From: Halorussus litoreus
GTDB taxonomy: Archaea > Halobacteriota > Halobacteria > Halobacteriales > Haladaptataceae
Length of the DNA stretch: 64,000 nucleotides
Assembly: GCF_003382685.1 (NCBI RefSeq)
Contig: NZ_KZ859506.1
Location: forward strand, 62,001 to 126,000
Direction: 5' to 3'
Under the pieces are notes generated by a model that had not been told where the DNA came from, made no database searches, and was given only the letters and a program-made list of their open reading frames with translations. Numbering within the stretch: position 1 is the first letter of the stretch; each line of letters begins with the position of its first letter. Positions 16,570 to 25,217 of the stretch are shown here, one piece after another. A program made the translations under genes and the position numbers.

Positions 16570-18507
16570 TTACGATTCGCTGTCTTCCTCGTCGTCGACG
16601 TCCTCGAAGTCGGCGTCGACGTACTCGTCGTCGCCGGGCTCCGCGCCGCCCGCACCGCCGGGACCGGCCTGTCCGCCCATCCCGCCGGGGCCGCCAGCCG
16701 CGCCGCCGGGACCGCCTGCTGCGCCGCCCGGCCCCGCGCCAGCGCCGCCGGCACCGGCCTGGGCCTGCTGCTGGTACATCTGCTTGCCGATCTCCTGGAG
16801 TTCCTCGCTCAGGCTCTCGGTTGCCTCCTCGATCTCCTCCTTGGAGGCGTCCTCGTCTTCGAGGACCTCCTCGACCGACTCGATCTCCGACTCGATCTCC
16901 TCACGGAGGTCGTCGTCGACGTTCTCCTCGTTCTCGTCGAGCAGGGTGTGGGCGCGCTGGACCGCACTCTCGGCCGCGTTGCGGGCCTCGATGCGCTCGC
17001 GGCGCTTCTCGTCCTCCTCGGCGTGCTCCTCGGCTTCGTCCTGCATCTGCTCGATCTCCTCGTCCGAGAGGCCGGCACCGCCCTCGATGGTGATCTCCTC
17101 GGAGTTGCCCGAGCCCTGATCCTCCGCCGAGACGTTGACGATGCCGTTCTCGTCGATGTTGAACGCCACCTCGATCTGGGGCGTTCCGGCGGGCGCGGGC
17201 GGGATGCCCGTCAGCTGGAACTCGCCAAGCAGTTCGTTCTCCTCGGCGATCTCGCGCTCACCTTGGAACACGCGGACCTGCACCGACGTCTGGTTGTCCG
17301 CCGCGGTGGTGAACACTTTACTCTCCTCGGTCGGAATCGTGGTGTTCTTGTCGATGAGTCGCTCGAACAGGCCGCCCTTGACCTCGATGCCGAGCGAGAG
17401 CGGCGTCACGTCGAGCAGCACGATGTCGTCCACGTCGCCCGAGAGGACGCCCCCCTGGATGGCTGCACCCAGCCCGACCGCCTCGTCGGGGTTGACGTTC
17501 TTTTGGGGCTCCTGACCGGTCATCTCTTCGACCTTCTCCTGGACCTGCGGCATCCGGGTCGAACCGCCCACGAGGATGACCTCGTCGATGTCGCTCTTCT
17601 TCTTGTCGGCGTCCTGGAGGGCCTGCTCGGTCGGGCCGACCGTCCGCTCGATGAGGTCGCTGGTCAGACTCTCGAACTTCGCGCGAGTGATGCTGTCCTC
17701 GAGGTGGACCGGCCCCTCGTCGGTCGCCGTGATGAACGGGAGGTTGACGTCGGCCTCCTTGCGCGAGGAGAGTTCGATCTTGGCCTCCTCGGCCGCGTCC
17801 TTCAGGCGCTGGAGGGCCTGGCGGTCCTCGCGGAGGTCGATGTTGTGGTCGTTCTCGAACTCGTCGGCGAGGTAGTCGATGATGGCCTCGTCCCAGTCGT
17901 CGCCGCCGAGGTCGTTGTCGCCGTTCGTCGCGACGACCTCGTAGACGCCGCCGCCCAGATCGAGGATGGAGACGTCGAAGGTGCCTCCGCCGAGGTCGTA
18001 GACGAGGACGGTCTGGTCCGATTCGTCGTCGAGGCCGTACGCCATCGACGCCGCGGTCGGCTCGTTGACGATGCGCTCGACCTCGAAGCCGGCGATCTCG
18101 CCGGCGTCCTTCGTGGCCTGGCGCTGCTTGTCGTTGAAGTACGCGGGGACGGTGATGACCGCCTTCTCCACGTCGTCGCCGAGGTACTCCTCGGCGTCGC
18201 GCTTGATCTTCTGGAGGATCATCGCCGAGATCTGCTCGGGGGTGTACTCCTCGCCGTCGATCTCGACGGTGTAGTCGTCTTCGCCCATGTGGCGCTTGAT
18301 CGATTGGATCGTGCGCTCTGGGTTCTGGACCGCCTGATTCTTCGCCGGTTTGCCGACGAGGCGCTCCCCGTCGTCGAACGCGACGACCGAGGGCGTCGTG
18401 CGGTCGCCCTCGCCGTTGACGATGATCTCCGGGTCGCCACCCTCCATCACCGCGAACGCGCTGTTCGTGGTACCGAGGTCGATGCCCAGAATCTTGTTGC
18501 TCGCCAT
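16570..18507 (-). CDS. dnaK: Chaperone protein DnaK (Hsp70)
   Basis: This 645-residue Hsp70 starts at the ATG at 18507 ([20 protein letters not shown], containing phosphate loop 1). The actin-like ATPase domain (1-365) carries [17 protein letters not shown], the linker region includes [12 protein letters not shown], the substrate-binding beta domain follows, and a helical lid ends in a Gly/Ala/Pro-rich tail and an acidic terminus. Hsp70 in archaea is typical of lineages that gained it from bacteria. grpE is not next to dnaK here: the upstream neighbour at 18772 is on the other strand. TTAAAAGTC about 30 bp before the ATG could serve as promoter. Confidence 0.98.
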   Translation of the reverse strand: MASNKILGIDLGTTNSAFAVMEGGDPEIIVNGEGDRTTPSVVAFDDGERLVGKPAKNQAVQNPERTIQSIKRHMGEDDYTVEIDGEEYTPEQISAMILQKIKRDAEEYLGDDVEKAVITVPAYFNDKQRQATKDAGEIAGFEVERIVNEPTAASMAYGLDDESDQTVLVYDLGGGTFDVSILDLGGGVYEVVATNGDNDLGGDDWDEAIIDYLADEFENDHNIDLREDRQALQRLKDAAEEAKIELSSRKEADVNLPFITATDEGPVHLEDSITRAKFESLTSDLIERTVGPTEQALQDADKKKSDIDEVILVGGSTRMPQVQEKVEEMTGQEPQKNVNPDEAVGLGAAIQGGVLSGDVDDIVLLDVTPLSLGIEVKGGLFERLIDKNTTIPTEESKVFTTAADNQTSVQVRVFQGEREIAEENELLGEFQLTGIPPAPAGTPQIEVAFNIDENGIVNVSAEDQGSGNSEEITIEGGAGLSDEEIEQMQDEAEEHAEEDEKRRERIEARNAAESAVQRAHTLLDENEENVDDDLREEIESEIESVEEVLEDEDASKEEIEEATESLSEELQEIGKQMYQQQAQAGAGGAGAGPGGAAGGPGGAAGGPGGMGGQAGPGGAGGAEPGDDEYVDADFEDVDDEEDSES

Positions 18508-18771
18508 CTTGGTCGTTATTTGCGCGTTCTGACTTTTAAGCCTTGCTAGTCTCGGCGTACACCGACTGCGAGCCATCGTACTGCCCGCGTGCGGTTTTCG
18601 GAATCTCCGTGTCCCTCGATGGCATACTTATATATCCGACCGCATTTCTACCGGTCGCTGACTCGGGAAGCGAGCCGGGAGGAACTCCAGTCCGAACGCC
18701 GATTCGCCGTCCGTGTCGGCGTCGCCTTCCGTGCCAACGATTAATACGCGGCTGGCCCTACCCGTTCCCGA

Positions 18772-20397
18772 ATGGAGACTCCGCGAGAGGGCACGCTGTC
18801 CCGCGTGACCAAGCCCGAGTTGGCGGTGTTCGTCTCGGGCGTGGCGAGCATGGGACTCGAGATACTCGCCGGGCGCATCGTCGCGCCGCAGTACGGCAGC
18901 AGCATCTACACGTGGGGCAGCATCATCGCCGTCTTCCTCGCGGCGCTCAGCCTCGGCTACTACCTCGGCGGCAAGCGGGCGTCCGCGCGGGCGACCAACC
19001 ACCTCGTGATCAAGCTGCTGCTCGCCACTGCGGCGTACGTCGCGGTGCTCATCTTCGCGGGCGACCTGCTGCTGACCGCGGCGGCCGCGTTCCCGCTCCC
19101 GCCACGGTTCGCCTCGCTGCCGGCGGTGATACTGCTGTTCGGGCCGCCGACGTATCTGCTCGGATTCATCAGCCCGTACGCCGCGGAACTCTCGGGCACG
19201 GAGGGCGTCGGCGAGGCGTCCGGGCGGGTGTACGCCGTGGGGACCGTCGGCAGCATCGTCGGCGCGTTCGGGACGACGTTCTTCCTCGTGCCCGAACTGG
19301 GCATCCAGCAGATCGAACTCGCCTTCGGCCTGCTGCTGGTCGCGACCGCACTCGCGCTGTCCGCGCCCACGTTCCGTCGACGACAGGTGGTCGCCTCGGT
19401 CGTGGTCGCGCTGCTGCTGACGGCGGCGGTCTCCAGTAGTTCGCTCGGCGTCTCGACCGGCGGGGAGGTCGTCTACCACACCCAGACGCCGTACCAAGAG
19501 CTGGAGGTCGCGGATCTCGGGGACACCCGGACGCTGTACCTCGACGGCCAGCGCCACAGCGCGATGGACACGTCCGACCCCGACCGCCACGTGTTCGACT
19601 ACACGCGTTACTTCCACCTGCCGTACCTGTTCGCCGGCGATTCCGACGAGATCGACCGCGTGCTGTTCGTCGGCGGCGGCGGGTTCACCGGCCCGAAGCA
19701 GTTCGTCTCGGAGTACGAGAACGTGACCGTCGACGTGGCCGAGATCGACCCGGAGGTCATCGACGCCGCGAAGCGCTACTTCGGCGTCGAGGAGTCGCCC
19801 CGGTTGAACGTCCACAACGAGGACGGCCGACGATTCCTCCGCGAGACCGACCACGAGTACGACCTCATCGTACTCGACGCCTACAAGCGCGACAAGGTGC
19901 CGTTCCAGTTGACCACCGTGGAGTTCATGCAACTCGCCAGCAATCGGCTCTCGGCGGACGGCGTGGTCGTCTCGAACCTCATCTCCGCGCCGCAGGGTCC
20001 GGCTTCGAAGTTCTACCGCGCCGAGTACAAGACCATGCAGCAGGTGTTCCCGCAGGTGTACGCGTTCCCGACCGCGGGCGGCGGCGTGGTCCAGAACATC
20101 GAGGTCGTGGCGACCAAGAACTCGGAGCCGATTTCGCAGGCCAAACTCCAGCGCCGGAACGAGGCGCGCGACGTCGGTATCGACCTGTCCGAGGAGATCG
20201 AGTCCTATCGGCGCGACGAGAATACGCGCGGCGTTCCGGTGCTCCGGGACGACGACGCTCCCGTGGACGCGCTGCTAGAACCCATGCTCGGCCAGCGGTA
20301 CGTGATTCAGGAGTCCGAGGAGGGGAACGAAACGACGCTTGAGAGTCGGGTGGGTCTGGAGATGGTGAACCCCGGTATTGCTGTTAACGAAGGGTAG
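18772..20397 (+). CDS. Membrane protein with C-terminal spermidine synthase-like domain
   Basis: This 541-residue fusion has an N-terminal half with about seven helices (GVASMGLEILAGRIVAPQYG is the conserved first helix, near residues 19-38). The C-terminal half has a spermidine-synthase-type Rossmann domain: VLFVGGGGFTGP near 300, VDVAEIDPEVIDAA near 322, and DLIVLDAYKRDKVPFQLTT near 364. The fused form is widespread in archaea and bacteria; whether it makes polyamines or methylates or transfers something at the membrane is unknown, since the GGG(D/E)G and D-A loops are only partly kept. ATG 18772 is chosen. The 264-bp gap upstream has a TATA-like ACTTATATATCC near 18626 and no gene. Confidence 0.82.
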   Translation: METPREGTLSRVTKPELAVFVSGVASMGLEILAGRIVAPQYGSSIYTWGSIIAVFLAALSLGYYLGGKRASARATNHLVIKLLLATAAYVAVLIFAGDLLLTAAAAFPLPPRFASLPAVILLFGPPTYLLGFISPYAAELSGTEGVGEASGRVYAVGTVGSIVGAFGTTFFLVPELGIQQIELAFGLLLVATALALSAPTFRRRQVVASVVVALLLTAAVSSSSLGVSTGGEVVYHTQTPYQELEVADLGDTRTLYLDGQRHSAMDTSDPDRHVFDYTRYFHLPYLFAGDSDEIDRVLFVGGGGFTGPKQFVSEYENVTVDVAEIDPEVIDAAKRYFGVEESPRLNVHNEDGRRFLRETDHEYDLIVLDAYKRDKVPFQLTTVEFMQLASNRLSADGVVVSNLISAPQGPASKFYRAEYKTMQQVFPQVYAFPTAGGGVVQNIEVVATKNSEPISQAKLQRRNEARDVGIDLSEEIESYRRDENTRGVPVLRDDDAPVDALLEPMLGQRYVIQESEEGNETTLESRVGLEMVNPGIAVNEG

Positions 20398-20427
20398 TCC
20401 ACCCCGAGAAAATAACAATATAATTAG

Positions 20428-20531
20428 TAGTCCCGGGCGGATTCGAACCGCCGTCATAGGCTCTCTTTCGTAACGGCTCGTAACCCGTCACGTCCAAAGG
20501 CCCATATGATTGGCCACTACACCACGGGACT
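20428..20531 (-). tRNA. tRNA-Gln (UUG) with a 31-nt intron
   Basis: The 5' end AGTCCCG at 20531-20525 pairs with CGGGACT at 20435-20429, with discriminator A at 20428; CCA is not encoded. The T arm reads GGCGGTTCGAATCCGCC. The anticodon stem TGGGC/GCCTA (20505-20501... with 20461-20457) holds a loop with anticodon TTG at 20497-20495. An intron fills 20493-20463, between positions 37 and 38, exactly 31 nt, the length I recall for the tRNA-Gln intron of Haloferax volcanii. It would be removed by the archaeal splicing endonuclease at a bulge-helix-bulge. The gene follows the HNH nuclease gene by 44 bp on the same strand. Confidence 0.95.
20463..20493 (-). other. tRNA intron
   Basis: These 31 nt interrupt the anticodon loop one base after the anticodon. 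The internal CGGGTTACGAGCCG can form the short hairpin expected in a bulge-helix-bulge substrate. The exon boundaries were placed by requiring a 7-nt anticodon loop and a paired anticodon stem. Confidence 0.85.
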
Positions 20532-20575
20532 GTGATGGAACGCATCAGGGCATAGCCGTTCCTCGTACAATAGTG

Positions 20576-21325
20576 TTACTTTTCGGCCGATGGGACAGCG
20601 ACTTCGATGTTCCCTGCTTCCGCGTTCCGATGACAGCTCCGACAGAGCGCAATCACGTTTTTCAGTGCATGTGCCTCCTGCGGACGGTCGAAGTCTCGAA
20701 CGCGCTCGAGGTGGTGAACGTCGGGATTACGCCCGATTTCATCCGCAGTTTTACCGCAGTTCTGACAGGCGTAGTTATCGCGCTCGAGGGCTTCCCGCCG
20801 AACTTGCCACCACTTCCGCCCGTAGTCCAGCGTACCGCCTTCCCACTGGTGATGGGTTTCGCCGACGACGTTCTCCGAGAGCCATGCGCCGTAGCACTCC
20901 AGATCGCAGAAAACGCCACGTTTTCGATCCTTCGTCCGCGATGGACACGCTTCTATCTCGGAACCACAATGCAAACAGTCTGTTACAATCCGTTCACGAA
21001 TAGCTGGATTCTCCGGTAGTAAGCCAGAGGCCGAGTCGACACACTCCGGACAGTAGATGCCGTCTTTGTCCGAGGGATAGTAGGAGAACTCTGACTCGCA
21101 GAGTTTACACTCCGACTTCTCCTTTGCTCCTTTCCAATTCCCGTTGTTCTCTCCCGAATTCGGGTCACACTCGTCGCAGAACTCCAGTCTCGACTTCGGA
21201 TCGTAGAACTCCGCTTCGCATCCCTTGCAGGTCCGATTCGGTAGCCTCTCGCTGTGTTTATGACTGTGGTGGATCCGCATCCCCTGTTCGGAGTCGAACG
21301 ACTCTCCGCACGTCGGGCAGTCCAT
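20576..21325 (-). CDS. HNH endonuclease with multiple zinc ribbons
   Basis: This 249-residue protein starts with a C2H2-like finger (CPTCGESF...HHSHKH, 3-24), has further Cys pairs at 33/36, 50/53, 73/76, 92/95, 117/120 and 140/144, and ends in an HNH domain. In that domain C187/C190 and C228/C231 bind the structural zinc, DVHHLERV (H204-H205) is the catalytic part and N223 completes H-N-H. The NxxxNWKGA (57-66) and HHQWEGG segments resemble DNA-binding spacers of phage and homing HNH proteins. By eye the gene is AT-richer than its neighbours, which suggests transfer. TTTAAACT about 25 bp upstream is a likely TATA box for a leaderless mRNA. Confidence 0.85.
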   Translation of the reverse strand: MDCPTCGESFDSEQGMRIHHSHKHSERLPNRTCKGCEAEFYDPKSRLEFCDECDPNSGENNGNWKGAKEKSECKLCESEFSYYPSDKDGIYCPECVDSASGLLPENPAIRERIVTDCLHCGSEIEACPSRTKDRKRGVFCDLECYGAWLSENVVGETHHQWEGGTLDYGRKWWQVRREALERDNYACQNCGKTADEIGRNPDVHHLERVRDFDRPQEAHALKNVIALCRSCHRNAEAGNIEVAVPSAEK

Positions 21326-21425
21326 GGAGGTTATTGTGACTATATCAGTTTAAATTCTGGCACTCAACGATGGTGCTATCGGGACAGCGACGGGGATTCA
21401 GACGAATATCGGAAGTCAGCCTATC

Positions 21426-21854
21426 TCAGTCCGCCTCGCCCTCGGAGACTAGCTCGGCGCACATGTCCGCCTCGGCGTCGAAGCAGTCCGGGCACTGCGG
21501 TTCGCGCTCGATGATGGTGTCCAGTCGCTCCGCGACCGTCTCGTCGATGACGCTCTCCAAGGCTTTCGCTTCGCTCGGGAACTCCTCGACCTCCAGGACG
21601 TTGTGGAGGAAGCGCTCGATGATGCAGTACGTCTGGAGCGCCTCGCGGGCCTGCTCGATGCCCTCGTCGGTGAGGCTGACTCCCTTGTACTTCTCGTGGT
21701 CGGCCAGCCCGCGGTCCTGAAGCTTGCCGATCATCTCGTTGACGCTGGCGGGGCTCACGTCGAGTCGCTCGGCCAGCGCGCCTGTCGAAGCTGGGCCGTT
21801 CTCCATCTTCTGCACGAGGTAGATCGCCTTCAGGTACTGGTCTGCCGTGTTCAT
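21426..21854 (-). CDS. DtxR/SirR-type metal-dependent transcriptional regulator
   Basis: This 142-residue protein has the DtxR winged helix (MNTADQYLKAIYLVQKMENG, recognition helix VSPASVNEMIGKL) and the dimerisation/metal domain (CIIERFLHNVLEVEEF with C, E and H ligands near 77-84). It ends in a Cys motif CPDCFDAEADMC and lacks the SH3-like domain of long DtxR proteins. Such regulators bind TTAGG-type palindromes when loaded with Fe(II) or Mn(II). The start overlaps the stop of the ferritin-like gene by 4 bp (ATGA), so it is translated from the same message. The nearby suf genes and the operator-like site at 26126 make iron or Fe-S control plausible. Confidence 0.88.
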   Translation of the reverse strand: MNTADQYLKAIYLVQKMENGPASTGALAERLDVSPASVNEMIGKLQDRGLADHEKYKGVSLTDEGIEQAREALQTYCIIERFLHNVLEVEEFPSEAKALESVIDETVAERLDTIIEREPQCPDCFDAEADMCAELVSEGEAD

Positions 21855-22342
21855 TCTCGGGCCTCCATGATCGCGGTCACTTCCTCCACGCCCTCGGCCT
21901 CCTCGTCGCGGATCTCCGTCAACGTCGTCAGCAAGCGCTCGCGGTCGAGCGCGAACGCGGCGTCGCTGGCCTCGACGGCCTCGATCAGGTCGTCGTAGAA
22001 CTTGTAAGCGGTCTCCTCGCCGTGGAGCTGGTCGTACAGCACGCCGTCGAAGCTCTCCGGCCCGGTCTGGGCGTAGGTGGACTCGACCAGCGCCTCGATC
22101 TCGTCGAGGGGGACCGCCTCGGCGTCGAGCTCCTCGATGAGCGATTCGAGGCGCTCGCGATGGTCGGCCGACTCCTCGCGGGCCTCTTCGAGCAGCGCCT
22201 CGATCTCGGCGTCGCGCTCGTCGGGCGACAGCGTGTCGTAGTGGCGGGCCGCCCGGACCTCCACGACCTCCTCCAGGACGATCCCGATCTGGAGCAAGCG
22301 GGCGAGCTGGTGGTCGGTCGAGACGCGGTGGCCGACGCTCAC
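21851..22342 (-). CDS. Ferritin-like domain protein
   Basis: This 163-residue all-helical protein starts with GTG at 22342 (MSVGHRVSTDHQLARLLQIG). Helices carry E-x-x-x-E and H ligands such as IVLEEVVEVRAARHYD and HGEETAYKFYDDL, fitting a di-iron four-helix bundle of the ferritin/rubrerythrin kind, although the exact ligand set is not certain. In haloarchaea I recall this protein next to a SirR-like gene. It likely stores or detoxifies iron, or senses it together with the regulator encoded by the overlapping gene. The nearest in-frame ATG-type starts are absent, so GTG is favoured. The 52-bp palindrome lies 67 bp upstream. Confidence 0.72.
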   Translation of the reverse strand: MSVGHRVSTDHQLARLLQIGIVLEEVVEVRAARHYDTLSPDERDAEIEALLEEAREESADHRERLESLIEELDAEAVPLDEIEALVESTYAQTGPESFDGVLYDQLHGEETAYKFYDDLIEAVEASDAAFALDRERLLTTLTEIRDEEAEGVEEVTAIMEARE

Positions 22343-22408
22343 GCCGACCACCTGCGCTCGTGGCGCGAGACGACTGTCATTGGAAGTACGTCGGGGGGTC
22401 GGGAACTT

Positions 22409-22460
22409 AACAGGTGTGGTTGGCCAGCGGACCGCGGTCCGCTGGCCAACCACACCTGTT
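22409..22460. repeat. 52-bp perfect palindrome
   Basis: The sequence is its own reverse complement over 52 bp. Each arm starts AACAGGTGTGGTTGG and the centre is GGACCGCGGTCC. It lies between the sufD stop (22570) and the ferritin-like start (22342), both on the minus strand. As RNA it would form a 26-bp hairpin with almost no loop. It could be a terminator for the suf operon, an operator, or the remnant of an insertion. The rest of 22343-22569 has no gene. Confidence 0.95.
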
Positions 22461-22569
22461 CCGTAGCCGCGAAACATCTGTTCCGGAATCGCGAGACGCC
22501 CGTTCCAACACTGCGGAAAACGAGAAATACGAGACGGGAAGCACGAAACGAGAAGAACGCCGGGAGTGG

Positions 22570-23781
22570 CTACTGCAGCCGTTCCCGGACGCGAGCCGCG
22601 AGGTCGTCGCGGAGTTCCTCGACCTCGATCTCCTCGAGGACCGGGACGAAGAAGCCCTCGACCAGCATGTTGCGCGCGGTCTCGTCGCCGAGCGCGCGGG
22701 AAGTCATGTAGAACATGTCCTCCTCGTCGATCTGGCCGACCGTGGCGGAGTGGCTCGCCTCGGTGTCGTGGTTGTTGATGATGAGCTTCGGGGAGGCGTC
22801 GGCCTCGCTCTCGTCGCTCAGCATCAGGGTGTTCTCGCGCTGGTAGGAGTTGGTGTCCCACGCCTCGCGGCCGACGTCCTGGACGCCCTCGTACACCGAG
22901 CGCGCCTCGTCGTCGAGCACGCCGCGGGTCACGAGGTCCGCCGTGGTGTGGGCGGTGTTGTGCCACACGCGCGCCGCGATGTCGAAGTGCTGGTCGTCGT
23001 GACCGAAGAAGGCCCCGACCGTCTTGGTCTCGGAGCCCTCGCCGTCGAGGTTCGTCTCGACCGAGGACTTCGTGAGTCGCGAGCCGAGGTTGCCGTCGAC
23101 CCAGTTGACCGTGGCGTAATCGGCCGCGTCACCGCGCTTCAAGGCGTAGTTGTACGTCTCCTCGTCGAGGTCCTGCAGCGAGCCGTACTGGACGTGGCTG
23201 TTCTCGCCGGCGGCGATCTCGACGACGCCGCTGTAGTAGCGCTCGCCGTCGACCGATTCGCCGGTGTCCTGTCGTTCGAGGATGGTGACCGAGGAGGACT
23301 GCTCGGTGACGACCAGCGTGTAGTTGAACAGCGACCGAGAGTTCTGCGTGGTCCGGATGGTCACGTCCTCTGCGTCGACGTTCTCCGGGACGTAGACGAC
23401 CGTTCCGGTGCTGAACAGCGCGGTCGACAGAGCGACGAGGTAGTTCTCCTCCGGGTCGATTACGGACCCGAACTGCTCGCGCAGGAGGTCCTCGCGCTCG
23501 GCGACGGCCTCGGCGAACGGCAGAACCTCGACCTCGTCCGGGCCGATCTGATCCTTGTCCTCGGCGGCGTTCAGCGGGTCGACGAACTCCTCGAAGTCGA
23601 GCGCGTGGAGGTTGGTCCAGTCGCGGCCCGGCGTGCGGATCACGTCGGGCATCTCGAGGTCGTCCAACGCCGCGAGCGCGTCGAGGCGGGTCTCGAGCAG
23701 CCAGTCGGGCTCGTCGAGTTCGTCGGATATCTGGCGGACGGTCTCCTCCGAGATGGTCTCGTGGACTTGTGCCGCGGTCAT
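22570..23781 (-). CDS. sufD: Fe-S cluster assembly protein SufD
   Basis: This 403-residue protein has the SufB/SufD beta-helix core. It includes VVYVPENVDAEDVTIRTTQN near 130 and, toward the C terminus, TSRALGDETARNMLVEGFF, the SufBD signature region (the family's R-G-x-x-x-x-x-A segment). It forms the SufBC2D scaffold on which [Fe-S] clusters are built. It overlaps sufB by 4 bp (ATGA at 23778-23781), which implies coupled translation. It is more divergent than SufB, as usual for SufD. It closes the sufC-sufB-sufD operon. Confidence 0.93.
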   Translation of the reverse strand: MTAAQVHETISEETVRQISDELDEPDWLLETRLDALAALDDLEMPDVIRTPGRDWTNLHALDFEEFVDPLNAAEDKDQIGPDEVEVLPFAEAVAEREDLLREQFGSVIDPEENYLVALSTALFSTGTVVYVPENVDAEDVTIRTTQNSRSLFNYTLVVTEQSSSVTILERQDTGESVDGERYYSGVVEIAAGENSHVQYGSLQDLDEETYNYALKRGDAADYATVNWVDGNLGSRLTKSSVETNLDGEGSETKTVGAFFGHDDQHFDIAARVWHNTAHTTADLVTRGVLDDEARSVYEGVQDVGREAWDTNSYQRENTLMLSDESEADASPKLIINNHDTEASHSATVGQIDEEDMFYMTSRALGDETARNMLVEGFFVPVLEEIEVEELRDDLAARVRERLQ

Positions 23782-25208
23782 CCGAGGCTCCCCTCCATTT
23801 CGAGTTCGATGAGTCGATTGAGTTCGACGGCGTACTCGATGGGTAGCTCCTCCGTAATCGGCTCGATGAAGCCCGAGACGATCATCTGCTTGGCGTCGTC
23901 GTCGTCGAGGCCACGGGACTGGAGGTAGAAGACGTCCTCGTCGCCGATCTTGCCGACGGTCGCCTCGTGGGCGACGTCGACTTTGCTCTCGTCGATCTCC
24001 ATGTACGGCATGGTGTCCGACGTGGACTCGTTGTCGAACATCAGCGCGTCACACTCCACGCTCGTACTGGAGTTCTCGGCGCCTTCGGAGATGTGGACGA
24101 GGCCGCGGTAGTTGGTGCGGCCGCCGTCCTTCGAGATGGATTTGGACTCGATAGTGGATTTGGTGTTGGGCGCGTTGTGGTACACTTTCGCGCCGGTGTC
24201 GATGTTCTGGCCCTCGCCAGCGAACGCAATGGTGATGTTGTTCGCGGACGCTTCCCGGCCCTTCAGGATGGAGCAGGGGTAGAGCATGGTGGCTTTCGAG
24301 CCCATGCTGCCGGAGATCCACTCCATGCGGCCACCCTTCTCGACGATGGCGCGTTTGGTGTTGAGGTTGAACGTGTTCTTCGACCAGTTCTGGACCGTGC
24401 TGTACTGAACGTGGGCGTCCTCGCCCACGAACACCTCGACGCCGCCCGAGTGCAGGTTGTGGGTGCCGTACTTGGGCGCGCTGCAACCCTCGATGTAGTG
24501 AACCTCGCTGCCGGGTTCCGCGATGATGAGGGTGTGCTCGAACTGGCCCATGCCCTCGGAGTTCATGCGGAAGTACGCCTGAACTGGCATGTTGACCGTC
24601 ACGTCTTCGGGGACGTAGACGAAGCTGCCGCCCGACCAGACCGCGCCGTGGAGCGCAGCGAACTTGTTGTCGCTCGGCGGCACGCACGACGTCATGAAGT
24701 GTTCCTTCACGAGGTCGGGGTGCTCCTGGACGGCCTTGTCCATGTTCATGAAGACGACGCCCTTCTCCTCCCAGCGCTCCTGCATATTCTGGTAGACGAC
24801 TTCGGACTCGTACTGGGCACCGACGCCCGACAGCGCCTCGCGCTCGGCGTCCGGGATGCCCAGTTTCTCGAAGGTGTCCTGGATCTCGTCCGGGAGATCC
24901 TCCCAGCTGTCCGCCCCGGAGCGCTTGTCGACGTCCGGCCGGATGTACGGCACGATCTCCTCGACGTTCAGCTCGGTCAGGTCGGGCTGGCCGGGCCAGT
25001 CGGTCGGCATCGGCATCTCCTGCCAGTGTTCGAGTGCCCGAAGACGCCGGTCGAGCATCCAGTCGGGCTCGTCCTTGTCGTCGCTGATGAGGCGGACGAC
25101 CTCCTCGGTCAGCCCCTTGTCGGACCTGACCGCCGAGCGCTCTTCCTTCTTGAACTCGAAGCGCTCCTCGGTGTTCGTCTGCTTCAGTTGATCTTGTTCC
25201 GAACTCAT
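23778..25208 (-). CDS. sufB: Fe-S cluster assembly protein SufB
   Basis: This 476-residue scaffold protein carries the SufB signatures: FMTSCVPPSDNKFAALHGAV near residue 170, YIEGCSAPKYGTHNLHSGGV near 245 (with the conserved E-G-C), and YRGLVHISEGAENSSTSVEC near 365. SufB with SufC and SufD accepts sulfur from SufS/SufE or an alternative donor and assembles clusters. No sufS gene is present nearby. The ATG at 25208 is 9 bp after the sufC stop. The Cys in EGC and the Cys in SVECD are positioned as in bacterial SufB. Confidence 0.97.
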   Translation of the reverse strand: MSSEQDQLKQTNTEERFEFKKEERSAVRSDKGLTEEVVRLISDDKDEPDWMLDRRLRALEHWQEMPMPTDWPGQPDLTELNVEEIVPYIRPDVDKRSGADSWEDLPDEIQDTFEKLGIPDAEREALSGVGAQYESEVVYQNMQERWEEKGVVFMNMDKAVQEHPDLVKEHFMTSCVPPSDNKFAALHGAVWSGGSFVYVPEDVTVNMPVQAYFRMNSEGMGQFEHTLIIAEPGSEVHYIEGCSAPKYGTHNLHSGGVEVFVGEDAHVQYSTVQNWSKNTFNLNTKRAIVEKGGRMEWISGSMGSKATMLYPCSILKGREASANNITIAFAGEGQNIDTGAKVYHNAPNTKSTIESKSISKDGGRTNYRGLVHISEGAENSSTSVECDALMFDNESTSDTMPYMEIDESKVDVAHEATVGKIGDEDVFYLQSRGLDDDDAKQMIVSGFIEPITEELPIEYAVELNRLIELEMEGSLG

Positions 25209-25217
25209 TGTATCACC

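Noticed and set aside
20463-21325. HNH protein as the homing enzyme of the tRNA intron
   Set aside because: The nuclease gene lies outside the tRNA. The 31-nt intron has the length I recall for tRNA-Gln of other haloarchaea that lack such a neighbour.
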